This document shows, in pieces, positions 8,515 through 17,429 of a stretch of DNA of 64,000 nucleotides. Position numbers and translations under genes: made by a program. The stretch comes from Octadecabacter algicola. Its GTDB lineage: Bacteria > Pseudomonadota > Alphaproteobacteria > Rhodobacterales > Rhodobacteraceae. Below the pieces are notes generated by a model, which ran no database searches, was not told the origin of the DNA, and saw only the letters and a program-made list of their open reading frames with translations. Position 1 is the first letter of the stretch. Each line of letters starts with the position of its first letter. The stretch is from positions 310,001 to 374,000 of the forward strand of contig NZ_JAKGAR010000002.1 of assembly GCF_021532625.1 (NCBI RefSeq). The letters are read 5' to 3'.

Positions 8515-9738
8515 TTACTCTATTGTCCTTCTCCAAACGATTGAATTGGGGTCGTTTGCCCGTAACCGTTCTGAATGTGGTTCCGCACGTGTTGCAGGGG
8601 GGCTATCATATTCAATGTGAAGTCTAGTACCACATCTTAATGTGCAACTCACATCAGGCCGACCAATGCCCACTCGGTCACCGTTTGCATCGACCGGTTG
8701 TTGATTCACCCTGAAATCATAGGCACCCTGGTCTCGTAGATCTACTATGTCTTGCTGTGCTTGTGCATTCTGTGTTGCTGATTGACCAATAGGTCGATCT
8801 GTCCGAAGCGGATCCGGTGCAATCGGATTAACTGCTCCGTCTTGCGGTAAACGCGCAGTATTGGAAGGACCAAAATCGAGATCAGCATCGGCTGGTATAC
8901 CGTCCGGAGCTCGCCTTGCCTGCAACGTATTAGTGGCTGCTTCTGATATGGCTCTCGCATCCCTTGCTGAAACCGGGGAGCCGATTTCGGTCGCCAGAGA
9001 TCCCAGCGCTATTGTTCACTGTCCGAGGGTCGCGTTTCTCGAGAAAACAGTTCGGGTATCCTGGATAGCACCTGCAAAGGTGGCACCAAAGTCTCCTCCT
9101 TTTGCAAAAAGTTGAACTGCTTTGCCAAGGAGACCGTAAATATTCCCTCCCGGATCTAGCTGGTTGACCGGATCGTTGCCTGAGTAGGCATAGCGACTGG
9201 TCCCGACGCCCGCTTGGGATACCTCAAACCAGTCCGGTTGCAGGAACAGGCCAAGTTCTGGGTCGTAGTATCTTGCGTTGAGGTATTGCAGGCCGGCTCC
9301 GGCATCATAACGTTCGCCGATAAAGCCGATACTTTCTTCCGCCGCCGCCGGGTCCCAATTCCCCACAACTGAGTTCTCGCCAAAGGGTTGATAGCCGCGC
9401 AGCAGGTCACGGTTGCCTTGATTGTCGAGGATATAGACAAGCGAGCCAAGCTGGTCTCGGAACAGATAGCTTTCCACCCCGTCTTCAAGCCGGACCCTGT
9501 CGTGGGGATAGACCAAAACAGAATCCGGATTATCAAGATTTCCCCTAATCTCAACCGGACCAAGGTAGGTGATCACCTCTTCCTGAGCGGTGTTCGCGTT
9601 GGTGATCTGCTGCAAACGGGTCCCATCGGCACCATAAACATATTCGATGCGCACCCCGTTCCATGTGACCGACAGCGGACGGTTTTCACCGTCATAGGTC
9701 ATGACTTTGCCATGCAGCCCGCTGAGCATGTTGTTTCA
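8515..9738 (-). pseudogene. 5'-truncated RHS-repeat protein with C-terminal toxin domain, interrupted by one in-frame TGA
   Basis: The frame from 9729 (MLSGLHGKVMTYDGENRPLS) shows the end of an RHS core: YVYGADGTRLQQITN, then the RHS-associated core hallmark YLNARYYDPELGLFLQPDWF and DPVNQLDPGGNIYG. A TGA three codons before 9729 and unrelated sequence upstream show that the long N-terminal RHS part is missing. A TGA at 9016-9018 interrupts the frame after NATLGQ, but the same frame continues without shift to a TAA at 8515. The last part (about 8515-8925) contains GIGRPDVSC, LHIEYDSPPATR and RLRANDP, which looks like a variable nuclease-type tip. RHS tips are toxic effectors delivered to neighbours or displayed on the surface. 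This copy looks like an orphan tip or decayed gene. Confidence 0.7.
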
Positions 9739-10235
9739 GATACCGGTGATGCTACGGCAGACGCGATAAGGTACCAAACTGGAACGGTACAATCCGCCTT
9801 AGGTCGGTTTTGCTTTTCATTCCTATTTGTGCGGTTAGACTTGCTAAGGTGCCCTGCCACCTTACGGGAGTGCAATGAGAACCTCAATTTGGGTGGAGGA
9901 AAGATCCGGCTGCAACGCCAACGCGAGTTCGGCTCGCACCTGCAGCGAAAGTCCGCTTTCCGCCCCTAGTGTCGAATGACGTGAACGGCCCAAAGCTGCC
10001 GTTGGTCATCAAATTAAGATGCTGCACTTGCAGCGCGCTTAGTAGTCATTCGCCGCGCCTGCGAAATACATGGGTAAATGCGCGCAGCATCCCGGCAGAC
10101 TACGCGCCGTCATTAACGCACATATCGTGTCGATTGGTCAGATCGCAGTTATTATCGGTAACTTTAAATTTAGGTCCAATTGATCCACGCCGCTCGTTAA
10201 AGCGTATGAAAGTAAACCGGTTGTGGAGGCCAAAC
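9739..10235. repeat. Gene-free spacer with degenerate intergenic repeat, block D (about 9890-10115)
   Basis: An open frame begins at 9969 and runs into the next gene, but its first 89 codons are repeat-derived and lack a ribosome site. Family modules seen are CTCGCACCTGCAGCGAAAGTCCGC, ACGGCCCAAAGCTGCCGTTGG, GATGCTGCACTTGCAGCGCGC and GCGCAGCATCCCGG. The first module recurs in block H at about 20930-20960. Confidence 0.55.
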
Positions 10236-10748
10236 ATGAGTAAGCTCACCTTATCGCTCAGCGTCTTGAGCGCAGTCGCGCTTTCGAGCGCGGCAGCCGC
10301 AGATTTGCAGGTTGAGTTTATTGAAGGCGCGCCAAAAGATCGTTTCGTTATTACAAACGTAGGTGATTGCGCGTTGGGCGCAGGGCAATTTGAAATTGAT
10401 TTTGTGAATTCGAGCGCAGGTTTGATCTTTGATGTCTCGAACGAAGGCGCAGTCGTAGAGGTCTTTCAACCATCCGAAATTACTGTAGGTGCGGAATATT
10501 TGACTTCACAACCGCTGATCACAGATGGTGATCAGCGCGCTATTTTGGACATGTCCGGCATCGGTGTGACCGAGACAATCGCCTTCACTATTGATGTTGA
10601 CGACACAATCGGTACCCGTGCAATCACGGTCGCCGATAGCGAAATCAGCGGAACGACGGTTTCGTTGCGTACGGACGGCAGTACCTATTCTGCGGTGATG
10701 GAGACCAAGGCGCAGGTCCAGCTTACCACGCCAAACTGCGACGCTTAG
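10236..10748 (+). CDS. Secreted protein, aggregation-factor-core-like, heading the photolyase operon
   Basis: This 170-residue protein has a signal peptide (MSKLTLSLSVLSAVALSSAAAA, cleavage before DLQVEF). The mature part is acidic and beta-rich with no membrane helix (FIEGAPKDRFVITNVGDCALGAGQ). It resembles proteins labelled aggregation factor core in roseobacters. That label is from memory and says little about function. A ribosome site GTGGAGGCC before the ATG at 10236 fixes the start. It precedes the first photolyase by 12 bases on the same strand, so it is probably co-transcribed with the light-repair genes. Two cysteines (DCALG and the C-terminal NCDA) could form a disulfide. Confidence 0.75.
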   Translation: MSKLTLSLSVLSAVALSSAAAADLQVEFIEGAPKDRFVITNVGDCALGAGQFEIDFVNSSAGLIFDVSNEGAVVEVFQPSEITVGAEYLTSQPLITDGDQRAILDMSGIGVTETIAFTIDVDDTIGTRAITVADSEISGTTVSLRTDGSTYSAVMETKAQVQLTTPNCDA

Positions 10749-10760
10749 GGGCACCAGTTT

Positions 10761-12293
10761 ATGAAACTTCGGCTCATCCTTGGCGATCAGTTAAGCCTTT
10801 CAACATCAAGCTTGTCAGGCGTCTCTAAGAGCGATCTGATCTTGATGTGTGAGGTTCGCCAAGAAGCGACTTATGTGAAACACCATAAGAAAAAGATCGC
10901 TTTTGTGTTTAGCGCAATGCGTCATTTCGCAGACGATCTTAGGCAACGAGGCTTTAATGTCCGCTATGTGACCTATGATGATCCGAACAACAGCGGATCG
11001 TTGTTGGGAGAAGTCGAAAAGGCCCTTTGCCTTTACCAGTGCAATGAGCTGGTCGTTACAAAACCCGGCGAGCAACGATTGCTAAGCGAATTTCATGCGT
11101 GGGGGGATGACCTGCCTGTTCCAGTCGTGATGCGCGAGGATGATCGTTTTCTGTGTTCGATAGACGATTTTGCCCAATGGGCCGACGGTCGCAAACAATT
11201 GCGGATGGAGTATTTTTACCGAGAGATGCGTCGCAAATATTCTGTTTTGATGGACGCTGATGGCCCGATTGGCGGCCAGTGGAATTATGATGCCGAGAAC
11301 AGAAAACCACCAGCGAATGGACTGGATGTCCCAGAGACATACAAGGCTGAGCCAGATGAGATCACACAAGATGTCATGTCCCTTGTCGAAAGACGTTTTC
11401 CTGACCATTTCGGTGATCTGGTTCCCTTTCATTTTGCAGTAACCCGCGATCAAGCTCTGGCTGCGCTTGATGAATTTATCGCACGCCGTTTGCGCCTGTT
11501 CGGGGATTACCAAGACGCAATGATCCAAGGCGAGCCTTGGATGTATCACAGCCATATCGCTCTTTACCTGAACTGCGGTCTATTAGATCCACTAGAGTGC
11601 ATTGAACGTGCTGAGGCGGCTTTTCACCGTGGGGCCGCCCCGTTGAATGCGGTCGAGGGCTTTATCCGCCAAATCCTTGGCTGGCGAGAATACGTGCGTG
11701 GGATTTATTGGCTGAAGATGCCGGAATATAGGGCCGTGAATTTCCTCAATGCAGACCGCGCACTTCCAGAGTTTTATTGGTCTGGGGACACGCAGATGAA
11801 CTGCATGCGCCAATGCATCACGGAAACAAAGCAAAACGCCTATGCACATCACATTCAACGGCTGATGGTGCTTGGGAATTTCGCCCTTTTGGCAGGCCTC
11901 CACCCCGATGAGGTCAACGAATGGTATTTGCTGGTTTACGCAGACGCTTATGAATGGGTGGAATTGCCCAATGTCTCGGGCATGATCCTATTTGCCGATG
12001 GGGGGCTGCTTGCCTCTAAGCCATATGCCGCCAGCGGCAGCTATATCAACAAGATGTCGAACTATTGCGGGTCGTGTAAATATAAACCGACCGTCAAAAA
12101 TGGGCCAACTGCATGCCCTTTTAACTATCTCTACTGGGATTTCTTGGCGCGCAATGACGGCAAGCTGCGGGGCAATCCACGCATGGGCTTTATGTACAAA
12201 AGCCTTGATCGGATGAGCGACGAAAAACGTCAAGCGATACAAGACGACAGCCGACGGTTTTTCAATGCGATGCAAGCCAATGAAAAAGTCTGA
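10761..12293 (+). CDS. phrB: Cryptochrome/photolyase-related protein with Fe-S cluster ((6-4) photolyase type)
   Basis: At 510 residues this matches the bacterial FeS-BCP class typified by Agrobacterium PhrB, which repairs (6-4) photoproducts in DNA using FAD, a lumazine antenna and a 4Fe-4S cluster. Four cysteines sit at 348, 436, 439 and 452 ([19 protein letters not shown]), the same spacing as the PhrB cluster ligands. A His-His pair ([14 protein letters not shown], residues 363-364) matches the PhrB active-site pair. The N-terminus [12 protein letters not shown] is the typical antenna-domain start. It is second in a five- or six-gene operon, and the DUF2256 gene starts inside its 3' end. 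Confidence 0.93.
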   Translation: MKLRLILGDQLSLSTSSLSGVSKSDLILMCEVRQEATYVKHHKKKIAFVFSAMRHFADDLRQRGFNVRYVTYDDPNNSGSLLGEVEKALCLYQCNELVVTKPGEQRLLSEFHAWGDDLPVPVVMREDDRFLCSIDDFAQWADGRKQLRMEYFYREMRRKYSVLMDADGPIGGQWNYDAENRKPPANGLDVPETYKAEPDEITQDVMSLVERRFPDHFGDLVPFHFAVTRDQALAALDEFIARRLRLFGDYQDAMIQGEPWMYHSHIALYLNCGLLDPLECIERAEAAFHRGAAPLNAVEGFIRQILGWREYVRGIYWLKMPEYRAVNFLNADRALPEFYWSGDTQMNCMRQCITETKQNAYAHHIQRLMVLGNFALLAGLHPDEVNEWYLLVYADAYEWVELPNVSGMILFADGGLLASKPYAASGSYINKMSNYCGSCKYKPTVKNGPTACPFNYLYWDFLARNDGKLRGNPRMGFMYKSLDRMSDEKRQAIQDDSRRFFNAMQANEKV

Positions 12294-12447
12294 TCTGCCG
12301 CAAAAAACCTGTGTGACCTGTGGACGCCCATTCGCGTGGCGAAAAAAGTGGGCAAAGGTTTGGGATGAGGTCAAATACTGCTCTGAACGCTGTCGGCGCG
12401 CGAGACCTTCAACGCAATCTCTCACCAGTCAGGGAGGGCAAGCATGA
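12280..12447 (+). CDS. DUF2256-family small zinc-ribbon-like protein
   Basis: This is a 55-residue protein ([22 protein letters not shown]...) with two Cys pairs: CVTC, then CSERC in [12 protein letters not shown]. Those pairs and the WRKKW segment match the DUF2256 family, small putative zinc-binding proteins found next to photolyase genes in many marine bacteria. An ATG at 12265 is in frame, but 12280 gives the family's normal N-terminus. It overlaps the preceding photolyase by 14 bases and the following gene by four (ATGA), which indicates tight translational coupling. Its biochemical role is not known. Confidence 0.85.
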   Translation: MKKSDLPQKTCVTCGRPFAWRKKWAKVWDEVKYCSERCRRARPSTQSLTSQGGQA

Positions 12448-13694
12448 CCCTTACAGAAGACTTATTTGCCGATCTCCCAGACCATCCCGAAACCGTTGCG
12501 TTTGAACCAACAAGGCAAGCTGGCCTTGCTCGATTGGAAAGCTTCGCATCGCGCACAGGCACGCATTATGCGTCGCAACGAAATTTTGATCTTGGTCCGG
12601 CGCAGCGCAGCACGGTTTCTGCCCTGTCACCTTGGATACGGCATCGGCTGATTGCCGAGGAAGAGGTCCTCAGACAGACACTTGCGCGCCACAGTCCGTC
12701 GGCCGCCATGAAGTTCATCCAAGAGGTCTTCTGGCGGGGGTATTTTAAAGGTTGGATGCAACAGCACCCTAGTGTCTGGGTGAGTTATCAACGCGGCCTT
12801 CAGTCTGCTCAGAATGAGCTAGCCCGGAGCGTTCATAGAAACGTCGATTACCAAAGCGCCATTGAAGGTCGCACGGGGATCGCGTGCTTTGACCATTGGT
12901 GTCTTGAGTTGAAAACAACCGGATATCTGCACAATCACGCCCGCATGTGGTTTGCTTCGATCTGGATTTTCACGCTGCGCTTGCCTTGGGAACTGGGCGC
13001 AGATTTCTTCCTGACGCACCTCATCGACGGCGATCCGGCCTCCAATACACTCAGTTGGCGCTGGGTCGGCGGCCTTCACACTAAGGGCAAGACCTATCTG
13101 GCCCGTCCATCCAACATCGCAAGATACACACAAGGCGCATTTGATCCGATGGGCCAGTTGGCCCAATCAGCGCCGCCCCTGATTGATGACCAAGAGCATC
13201 CATTTGTTCCGCTCAACATTGTGCAGCCCTCGGTCCAAGGTGACGCCCTACTTTTGGTGACGGAGGAAGATTGCCAGCCAAGCTTTGTTTGCGAAACACC
13301 GAATGATGTGCTTGGGCTCGTTCTCCCGCGCGAGCCGGATATTGCGGAAAAAACCCACGCATTCAAACAAGGCGCTGTGACGGATGCAGTCACGCGCTTG
13401 AGCGCGCAAGGAAGCGTCGTCACGACGTACGATTGGACCTCCGCGATGATCGCGGCCGCCGAGCAAGCTGCCACAACCCAAATCCTAACAGCATTTGCAC
13501 CTGTTGGCCCAATCACGACGAAACTCGAAAGCCTGCAAAGGGAATTGGCAATGGCAGGGATGACCCTTCACCAACAGCTGCGCCCCTATGATGCACTCAT
13601 ATGGCCCCATGCGACGAAGGGCTTCTTTAAGCTCAAGAAGATGATCCCGACACTCTTAACAGATCTTGGAGTTACCGATGCCAAAACGCTCTAA
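12444..13694 (+). CDS. FAD-binding photolyase/cryptochrome-like protein lacking a normal antenna domain
   Basis: This 416-residue protein contains the alpha-helical FAD-binding half of the photolyase/cryptochrome family: [78 protein letters not shown] and the Trp-rich [19 protein letters not shown]. The usual N-terminal alpha/beta chromophore domain is absent. Instead a C-terminal extension (about residues 255-416) follows. It is therefore unlikely to be an ordinary photolyase and may be a photosensory or accessory flavoprotein. It starts by ATGA overlap with DUF2256, and its 3' end overlaps the next small gene by 17 bases. Confidence 0.88.
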   Translation: MTLTEDLFADLPDHPETVAFEPTRQAGLARLESFASRTGTHYASQRNFDLGPAQRSTVSALSPWIRHRLIAEEEVLRQTLARHSPSAAMKFIQEVFWRGYFKGWMQQHPSVWVSYQRGLQSAQNELARSVHRNVDYQSAIEGRTGIACFDHWCLELKTTGYLHNHARMWFASIWIFTLRLPWELGADFFLTHLIDGDPASNTLSWRWVGGLHTKGKTYLARPSNIARYTQGAFDPMGQLAQSAPPLIDDQEHPFVPLNIVQPSVQGDALLLVTEEDCQPSFVCETPNDVLGLVLPREPDIAEKTHAFKQGAVTDAVTRLSAQGSVVTTYDWTSAMIAAAEQAATTQILTAFAPVGPITTKLESLQRELAMAGMTLHQQLRPYDALIWPHATKGFFKLKKMIPTLLTDLGVTDAKTL

Positions 13695-13902
13695 CCTCAC
13701 CGAGCTATCGCCCGCCCACGTAAGCGAAGTGATTGAGATGGCATTGTCTGATCATACAAGTTTTGCCGACATCAAAGCCCAATACGGGATCAGTGACAGC
13801 CAAGTGAAAACCTTGATGCGACGTGAGTTGAAAAGCGGCAGCTACAAAGCTTGGCGCAAACGCGTACGCTCGTTCGGAGAGCGCAGAGACGTGTATAAGT
13901 AG
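13678..13902 (+). CDS. TIGR03643-type small protein
   Basis: This is a 74-residue basic protein ([21 protein letters not shown]...) with a helix-turn-helix-like centre ([25 protein letters not shown]) and the ending [19 protein letters not shown]. That pattern matches the TIGR03643 family, which co-occurs with photolyases and DUF2256. GGAG seven bases before the ATG at 13678 supports this start over 13666. It overlaps the end of the FAD-binding gene by 17 bases and is followed eight bases later by the second photolyase. It may bind nucleic acid, but this is not established. Confidence 0.85.
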   Translation: MPKRSNLTELSPAHVSEVIEMALSDHTSFADIKAQYGISDSQVKTLMRRELKSGSYKAWRKRVRSFGERRDVYK

Positions 13903-13910
13903 GCTTTTGG

Positions 13911-15443
13911 ATGCCACAACCACCCTGCATTTTTTGGTTTAAACGCGATCTAAGGATCCAAGATCACGCGCCATTGTTGGCGGCATCAAAATTAGATTGC
14001 CCTGTGATCCCTCTTTACATCGTCGAACCTGAATACTGGCAACAACCTTTCGCATCGCGCCGTCACTGGCACTTCATCCACGATTGCCTGACCGAACTGA
14101 GCGAGAGCCTTGCCGACCTTGGGCAACCGCTCATTGTTAAAGTCGGTGAGGCCGTGGACGTCATCGCCGAATTACATCGAGACATTGGCGTTACTCAAAT
14201 CTTTGCCCATGAAGAAACGGGGAACGGGTGGACGTATGCACGTGATCTTTGCGTGGCGCGGCTTTGCGCTGATCACAAAATAGAGCTGCGAGAGTTTCCA
14301 AGCAACGGAGTTGTACGCCGACTGCGCAGCCGTGATGATTGGTCGAGGATCAGAAACACCCGCATGGGTGAAGATATCCAATCAAAGCCCGAAAGGCTCA
14401 CGCCGGTGTCGCTAACCTCGGACGCTTTGCCTGATAAAGAGTGCGCGTTGTTTGGCGCACCTTTGATTGGGCACGTTCAGAAAGGTGGAAGAAACGCGGC
14501 GGTCAAAGACTTGCGCAGTTTCCTTATGCATCGATCCGAGCGATACCTTTATCATATCTCAGCCCCAGACGCGTCTGAAACCCACTGTTCGCGGCTCTCC
14601 ACCCATCTCGCTTGGGGAACCCTGTCAGTACGCGAAGTCGTGCAGTCGCTCGCCAAGCGCCGCGCGCAGTTATCGCCGTTAGAAAAGAAGGCCTTTGGCC
14701 GAAATTTAAGCGCTTTTGGCTCGCGACTGGCGTGGCGATGTCATTTTGTTCAAAAGATCGAAGACCAGCCATCGATTGAAACGAAATGTATGCACCCGGC
14801 CTTCGAAGGTCTGCGCGAAAACGAACACAATGACGCGCATTTTCAGGCCTGGGCGTCCGGTCAAACCGGATACCCCTTTATCGATGCCTGTATGCGCAAC
14901 CTTGCGTCAGAAGGTTGGATCACCTTCCGGATGCGCGCGATGTTGGTGAGCTTCGCAAGCTATCAACTCTGGCTCGATTGGCGCACCACAGGGCATCATT
15001 TAGCGCAGCTATTTACGGATTATGAGCCCGGTATTCACTACAGCCAGCTTCAGATGCAATCTGGCGTGACCGGCATAAACGCAATGCGAGTCTACAACCC
15101 TGTTAAACAGTCAAAAGAGCATGACCCAACAGGCGCATTCATCCGAAAATGGGTTCCAGAACTCAGAGGCGTGCCAAACGATTTCATTCACACGCCATGG
15201 ACTTGGGAGCGTACCTTGATTGATGATGTAGAGTTTAAATTAGGTCGCGAATATCCAGAACGCATTATTGACCATGAAGTTGCTGCGCGAGCTGCCAAAA
15301 AACGAATTTCTGACGTGCGCAATGGAAACAATTTCCGAGCATCGGCCAACGCAGTTTACCAAAAACTAGGAAGCCGCAAACGGTCTCTTACGCATGTGAG
15401 GCGCAAGAAAAAACAAGATAAGAGGCAGTTACCACTGATTTAA
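13911..15443 (+). CDS. Cryptochrome/deoxyribodipyrimidine photolyase family protein
   Basis: This is a full-length (510 residues) class I-like photolyase/cryptochrome. The N-terminal antenna domain starts [21 protein letters not shown]. The FAD-binding half shows [18 protein letters not shown], the W-rich helix [58 protein letters not shown] and [31 protein letters not shown]. It would reverse cyclobutane pyrimidine dimers with blue light, or act as a photoreceptor. A basic C-terminal tail ([14 protein letters not shown]) follows. It is last in the operon. The subclass (CPD photolyase versus cryptochrome-like) is not settled from sequence alone. Confidence 0.9.
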   Translation: MPQPPCIFWFKRDLRIQDHAPLLAASKLDCPVIPLYIVEPEYWQQPFASRRHWHFIHDCLTELSESLADLGQPLIVKVGEAVDVIAELHRDIGVTQIFAHEETGNGWTYARDLCVARLCADHKIELREFPSNGVVRRLRSRDDWSRIRNTRMGEDIQSKPERLTPVSLTSDALPDKECALFGAPLIGHVQKGGRNAAVKDLRSFLMHRSERYLYHISAPDASETHCSRLSTHLAWGTLSVREVVQSLAKRRAQLSPLEKKAFGRNLSAFGSRLAWRCHFVQKIEDQPSIETKCMHPAFEGLRENEHNDAHFQAWASGQTGYPFIDACMRNLASEGWITFRMRAMLVSFASYQLWLDWRTTGHHLAQLFTDYEPGIHYSQLQMQSGVTGINAMRVYNPVKQSKEHDPTGAFIRKWVPELRGVPNDFIHTPWTWERTLIDDVEFKLGREYPERIIDHEVAARAAKKRISDVRNGNNFRASANAVYQKLGSRKRSLTHVRRKKKQDKRQLPLI

Positions 15444-15736
15444 GTAGTAACCATCGAAGGGTTCAGGCTGGTTTAACTGATTCATAACAAATGCTTAATT
15501 TCTGCTCGAAGCAACTATAGCGGATCACGGCCCAAAGCCGACCTCCACGACTGTGCTGGACGTTGCAGTGCAGCTTCCTGAAAGCGGACGTTGATCTTTT
15601 GCGCAGCATTTTGATTGATCGGACGGCCAGATTGCGCGGACAAAGTGAGCTTTCGCTGCGGCTGCGCCAATGGCTGCTTTGAAGTGTACCGCGTCGGTTA
15701 AACTTGGCCAACACGCTGCGAACGCGTTCAGGTTGT
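15444..15736. repeat. Spacer with degenerate intergenic repeat, block E (about 15515-15735)
   Basis: No gene is seen. Modules include GGATCACGGCCCAAAGCCGAC, GTTGCAGTGCAGCTTCCTGAAAGCGG, TTTGCGCAGCATTTTGATTG and TTGCGCGGACAAAGTGAGC. Their order is close to that of block C. Frames reading through it on the minus strand are non-coding translations of the repeat. Confidence 0.55.
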
Positions 15737-16627
15737 CTATGTGTTTTCGGAGGCGGAGCATGGTGCAGATGCCACTTTGTTTCCTGTCGTTGGATCAACC
15801 AGCCAAGCCGTGTCTTCAACCCTACAACAAAGCCACTCGCGCTTAGTGGAGCGTAGCAAGTGGACCTCGCTGAAATCTTCAAAGGCAAGGATATTGTCAT
15901 ACTTGTGAGCGTCGTCGCGAAAAAGCACACTTCCGTCATGGCGCGTGATTTTCAGACTATGATCATGAAAATAGCGTTCTCCAACACTGACAAGAAGTTC
16001 ATGAAACGGAAGAATAGTCCGCCAAATCGTCTTTTGCTGTTGCCGCCTTTCATAGTCGGGCAGCATCTCCACAATGTTTCGCTCTGCAGCGCGACGACTT
16101 TCAGGATCGGGGTACTTCCGAAATACGCCTGAGCTTTCCGCGAGCTCGGCCCCGACACGCGCGGCTTGCAACCACATCTCATCATTGAACTTGGCGCTAT
16201 CGAAGCCATTTACGACCACCTCGTTGATCGCATCACTTTTCGCGCTTGTCAGCCCACCTGTATGGGTGAGGAAGGCCAATACCTCTTCATGGGAAAAGCG
16301 AGAGAGTTTACCCACGAAAGCTTTGAGCTCAGCTGCAAGTTCATGTTGTCCGCATCTCTCTAGGAAACGGCCAATCTTTGGAAATACACTAGGATCATCA
16401 ACGTCCCATGGGCTCCAACCAAACAGGCCTGTGTCGTGATCGTTGCATCCCAATCTGAAGGCCGCGGCCTCGATCAAGATGTCGGGGAGCTCTTCTTTGC
16501 GCACATAGAGCTGTCGGAAGTCCTGCACTCTACCCAGATACAGGTCGTAGTGTTCGAGTAATTCATATGCGCTCATTTCCGCGACTTGGGGGGATGACCA
16601 CGAGACGGGAATGCTTTCGATTTTCAA
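15737..16627 (-). CDS. Hypothetical protein, unrecognised family
   Basis: This 296-residue frame begins with TTG at 16627 (KIESIPVSWSSPQVAE). An ATG at 16576 (MSAYELLEHYDLYLGRVQDF) is an equally possible start, giving 279 residues. No signal peptide or membrane helix is visible. The protein is acidic and helical, with segments DGSVLFRDDAHKYDNILAF and DTAWLVDPTTGNKVASA near the end suggesting a C-terminal beta domain. It is isolated between two repeat blocks. I do not recognise the family. Length and normal codon use argue that it is a real gene. Confidence 0.6.
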   Translation of the reverse strand: MKIESIPVSWSSPQVAEMSAYELLEHYDLYLGRVQDFRQLYVRKEELPDILIEAAAFRLGCNDHDTGLFGWSPWDVDDPSVFPKIGRFLERCGQHELAAELKAFVGKLSRFSHEEVLAFLTHTGGLTSAKSDAINEVVVNGFDSAKFNDEMWLQAARVGAELAESSGVFRKYPDPESRRAAERNIVEMLPDYERRQQQKTIWRTILPFHELLVSVGERYFHDHSLKITRHDGSVLFRDDAHKYDNILAFEDFSEVHLLRSTKREWLCCRVEDTAWLVDPTTGNKVASAPCSASENT

Positions 16628-17052
16628 TGCTTAGTTCCATGCTGAATAGTTGCTTTCAATCAGCATATCAGTTCGAAACGGCGTGGAAAGAGTGCCTTAT
16701 CATAGTGGGTCACGTGTGGAGCTGACGGAAATTCTTGGAAGCAAAGTTGTCGTTTACACATGATGCAGCATCCGACTGCTTTGGGCTCGAAGCAGCCGTT
16801 CTCCGCTTCGCAGCATCACGGAATATCTACCTAGATCGCGTCACCGCTCACGGCCCAAACTGGCCGTTGGTCACAACATCTGAATGCTGCGGTCGCAGCC
16901 CGCATTGCGGACGTTCGCGCAGCGTGCAGCATTTGGTGCGAGCTAGATGACCGGACTGCGGGACTTTGCTGCCGTTCCAGTTTGGTCATACAAAGTCCGC
17001 TTCACGCGATCCATGACCACTGCCCCATTGCCTTTTCGGAGCATTGGATCCT
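16628..17052. repeat. Gene-free spacer with degenerate intergenic repeat, block F (about 16735-17000)
   Basis: This is one of the most complete copies of the family. In order it shows ATGATGCAGCATCCG, AGCAGCCGTTCTCCGCTTCG, CAGCATCACGG, CGCTCACGGCCCAAACTGG, CGTTGGTCACAACATCTGAA, TGCTGCGGTCGCAGCCCGC, ATTGCGGACGTTCGCGCAGC and TGCGGGACTTTGCTGCCGTTC. Block A has the same modules in the same order. No open frame here looks coding. Confidence 0.6.
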
Positions 17053-17367
17053 CTAGCGTTCTTCCGGCGGAATGTCTTTCAGGTGCATGACGACAGCTTC
17101 TATTTGTTCACTACTCCACGCGGAATGATACCGTTGAGTGCCCGCGGGGCGGTTCGACAATCCAAGGTTGGTTTGTCCTCCCTCAGCTCGAACAGGGCGA
17201 ATGGGGCGCTGAACGAACCCGCCCCCGCATGTGGGGCACACATTTTGAAGAATGTCCTTAACACAATCCGCGCAGTAGGTGCATTCATAGCTGCAAATCA
17301 TCGCGTCGGATGAGTTCGGTGGTAGGTCACCGTCACACAACTCACAGTTCGGTCTAAGTTCCAGCAT
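17053..17367 (-). CDS. DUF1272-family zinc-binding protein
   Basis: This 104-residue protein begins MLELRPNCELCDGDLPPNS and contains Cys clusters typical of DUF1272: C-x2-C at the start, then ICSYECTYCADCVKDIL and VCPTCGG. These probably bind one or two zinc ions. AAGGAGATATCAA directly before the ATG at 17367 fixes the start, although the frame is open to 17523. The C-terminal half after RPIRPVR is variable. It is divergent from a GlxA-type regulator only 62 bases away. Its function in the cell is not known. Confidence 0.88.
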   Translation of the reverse strand: MLELRPNCELCDGDLPPNSSDAMICSYECTYCADCVKDILQNVCPTCGGGFVQRPIRPVRAEGGQTNLGLSNRPAGTQRYHSAWSSEQIEAVVMHLKDIPPEER

Positions 17368-17429
17368 TTGATATCTCCTTTTCGTTTTTCCCTTGATAGC
17401 CCAAAGGACTGTTTGGCATAAATGACAAT

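Noticed and set aside
9016-9018. Selenocysteine read-through at the RHS TGA
   Set aside because: No SECIS-like hairpin was evident directly after the TGA and the RHS family is not known to use selenocysteine.
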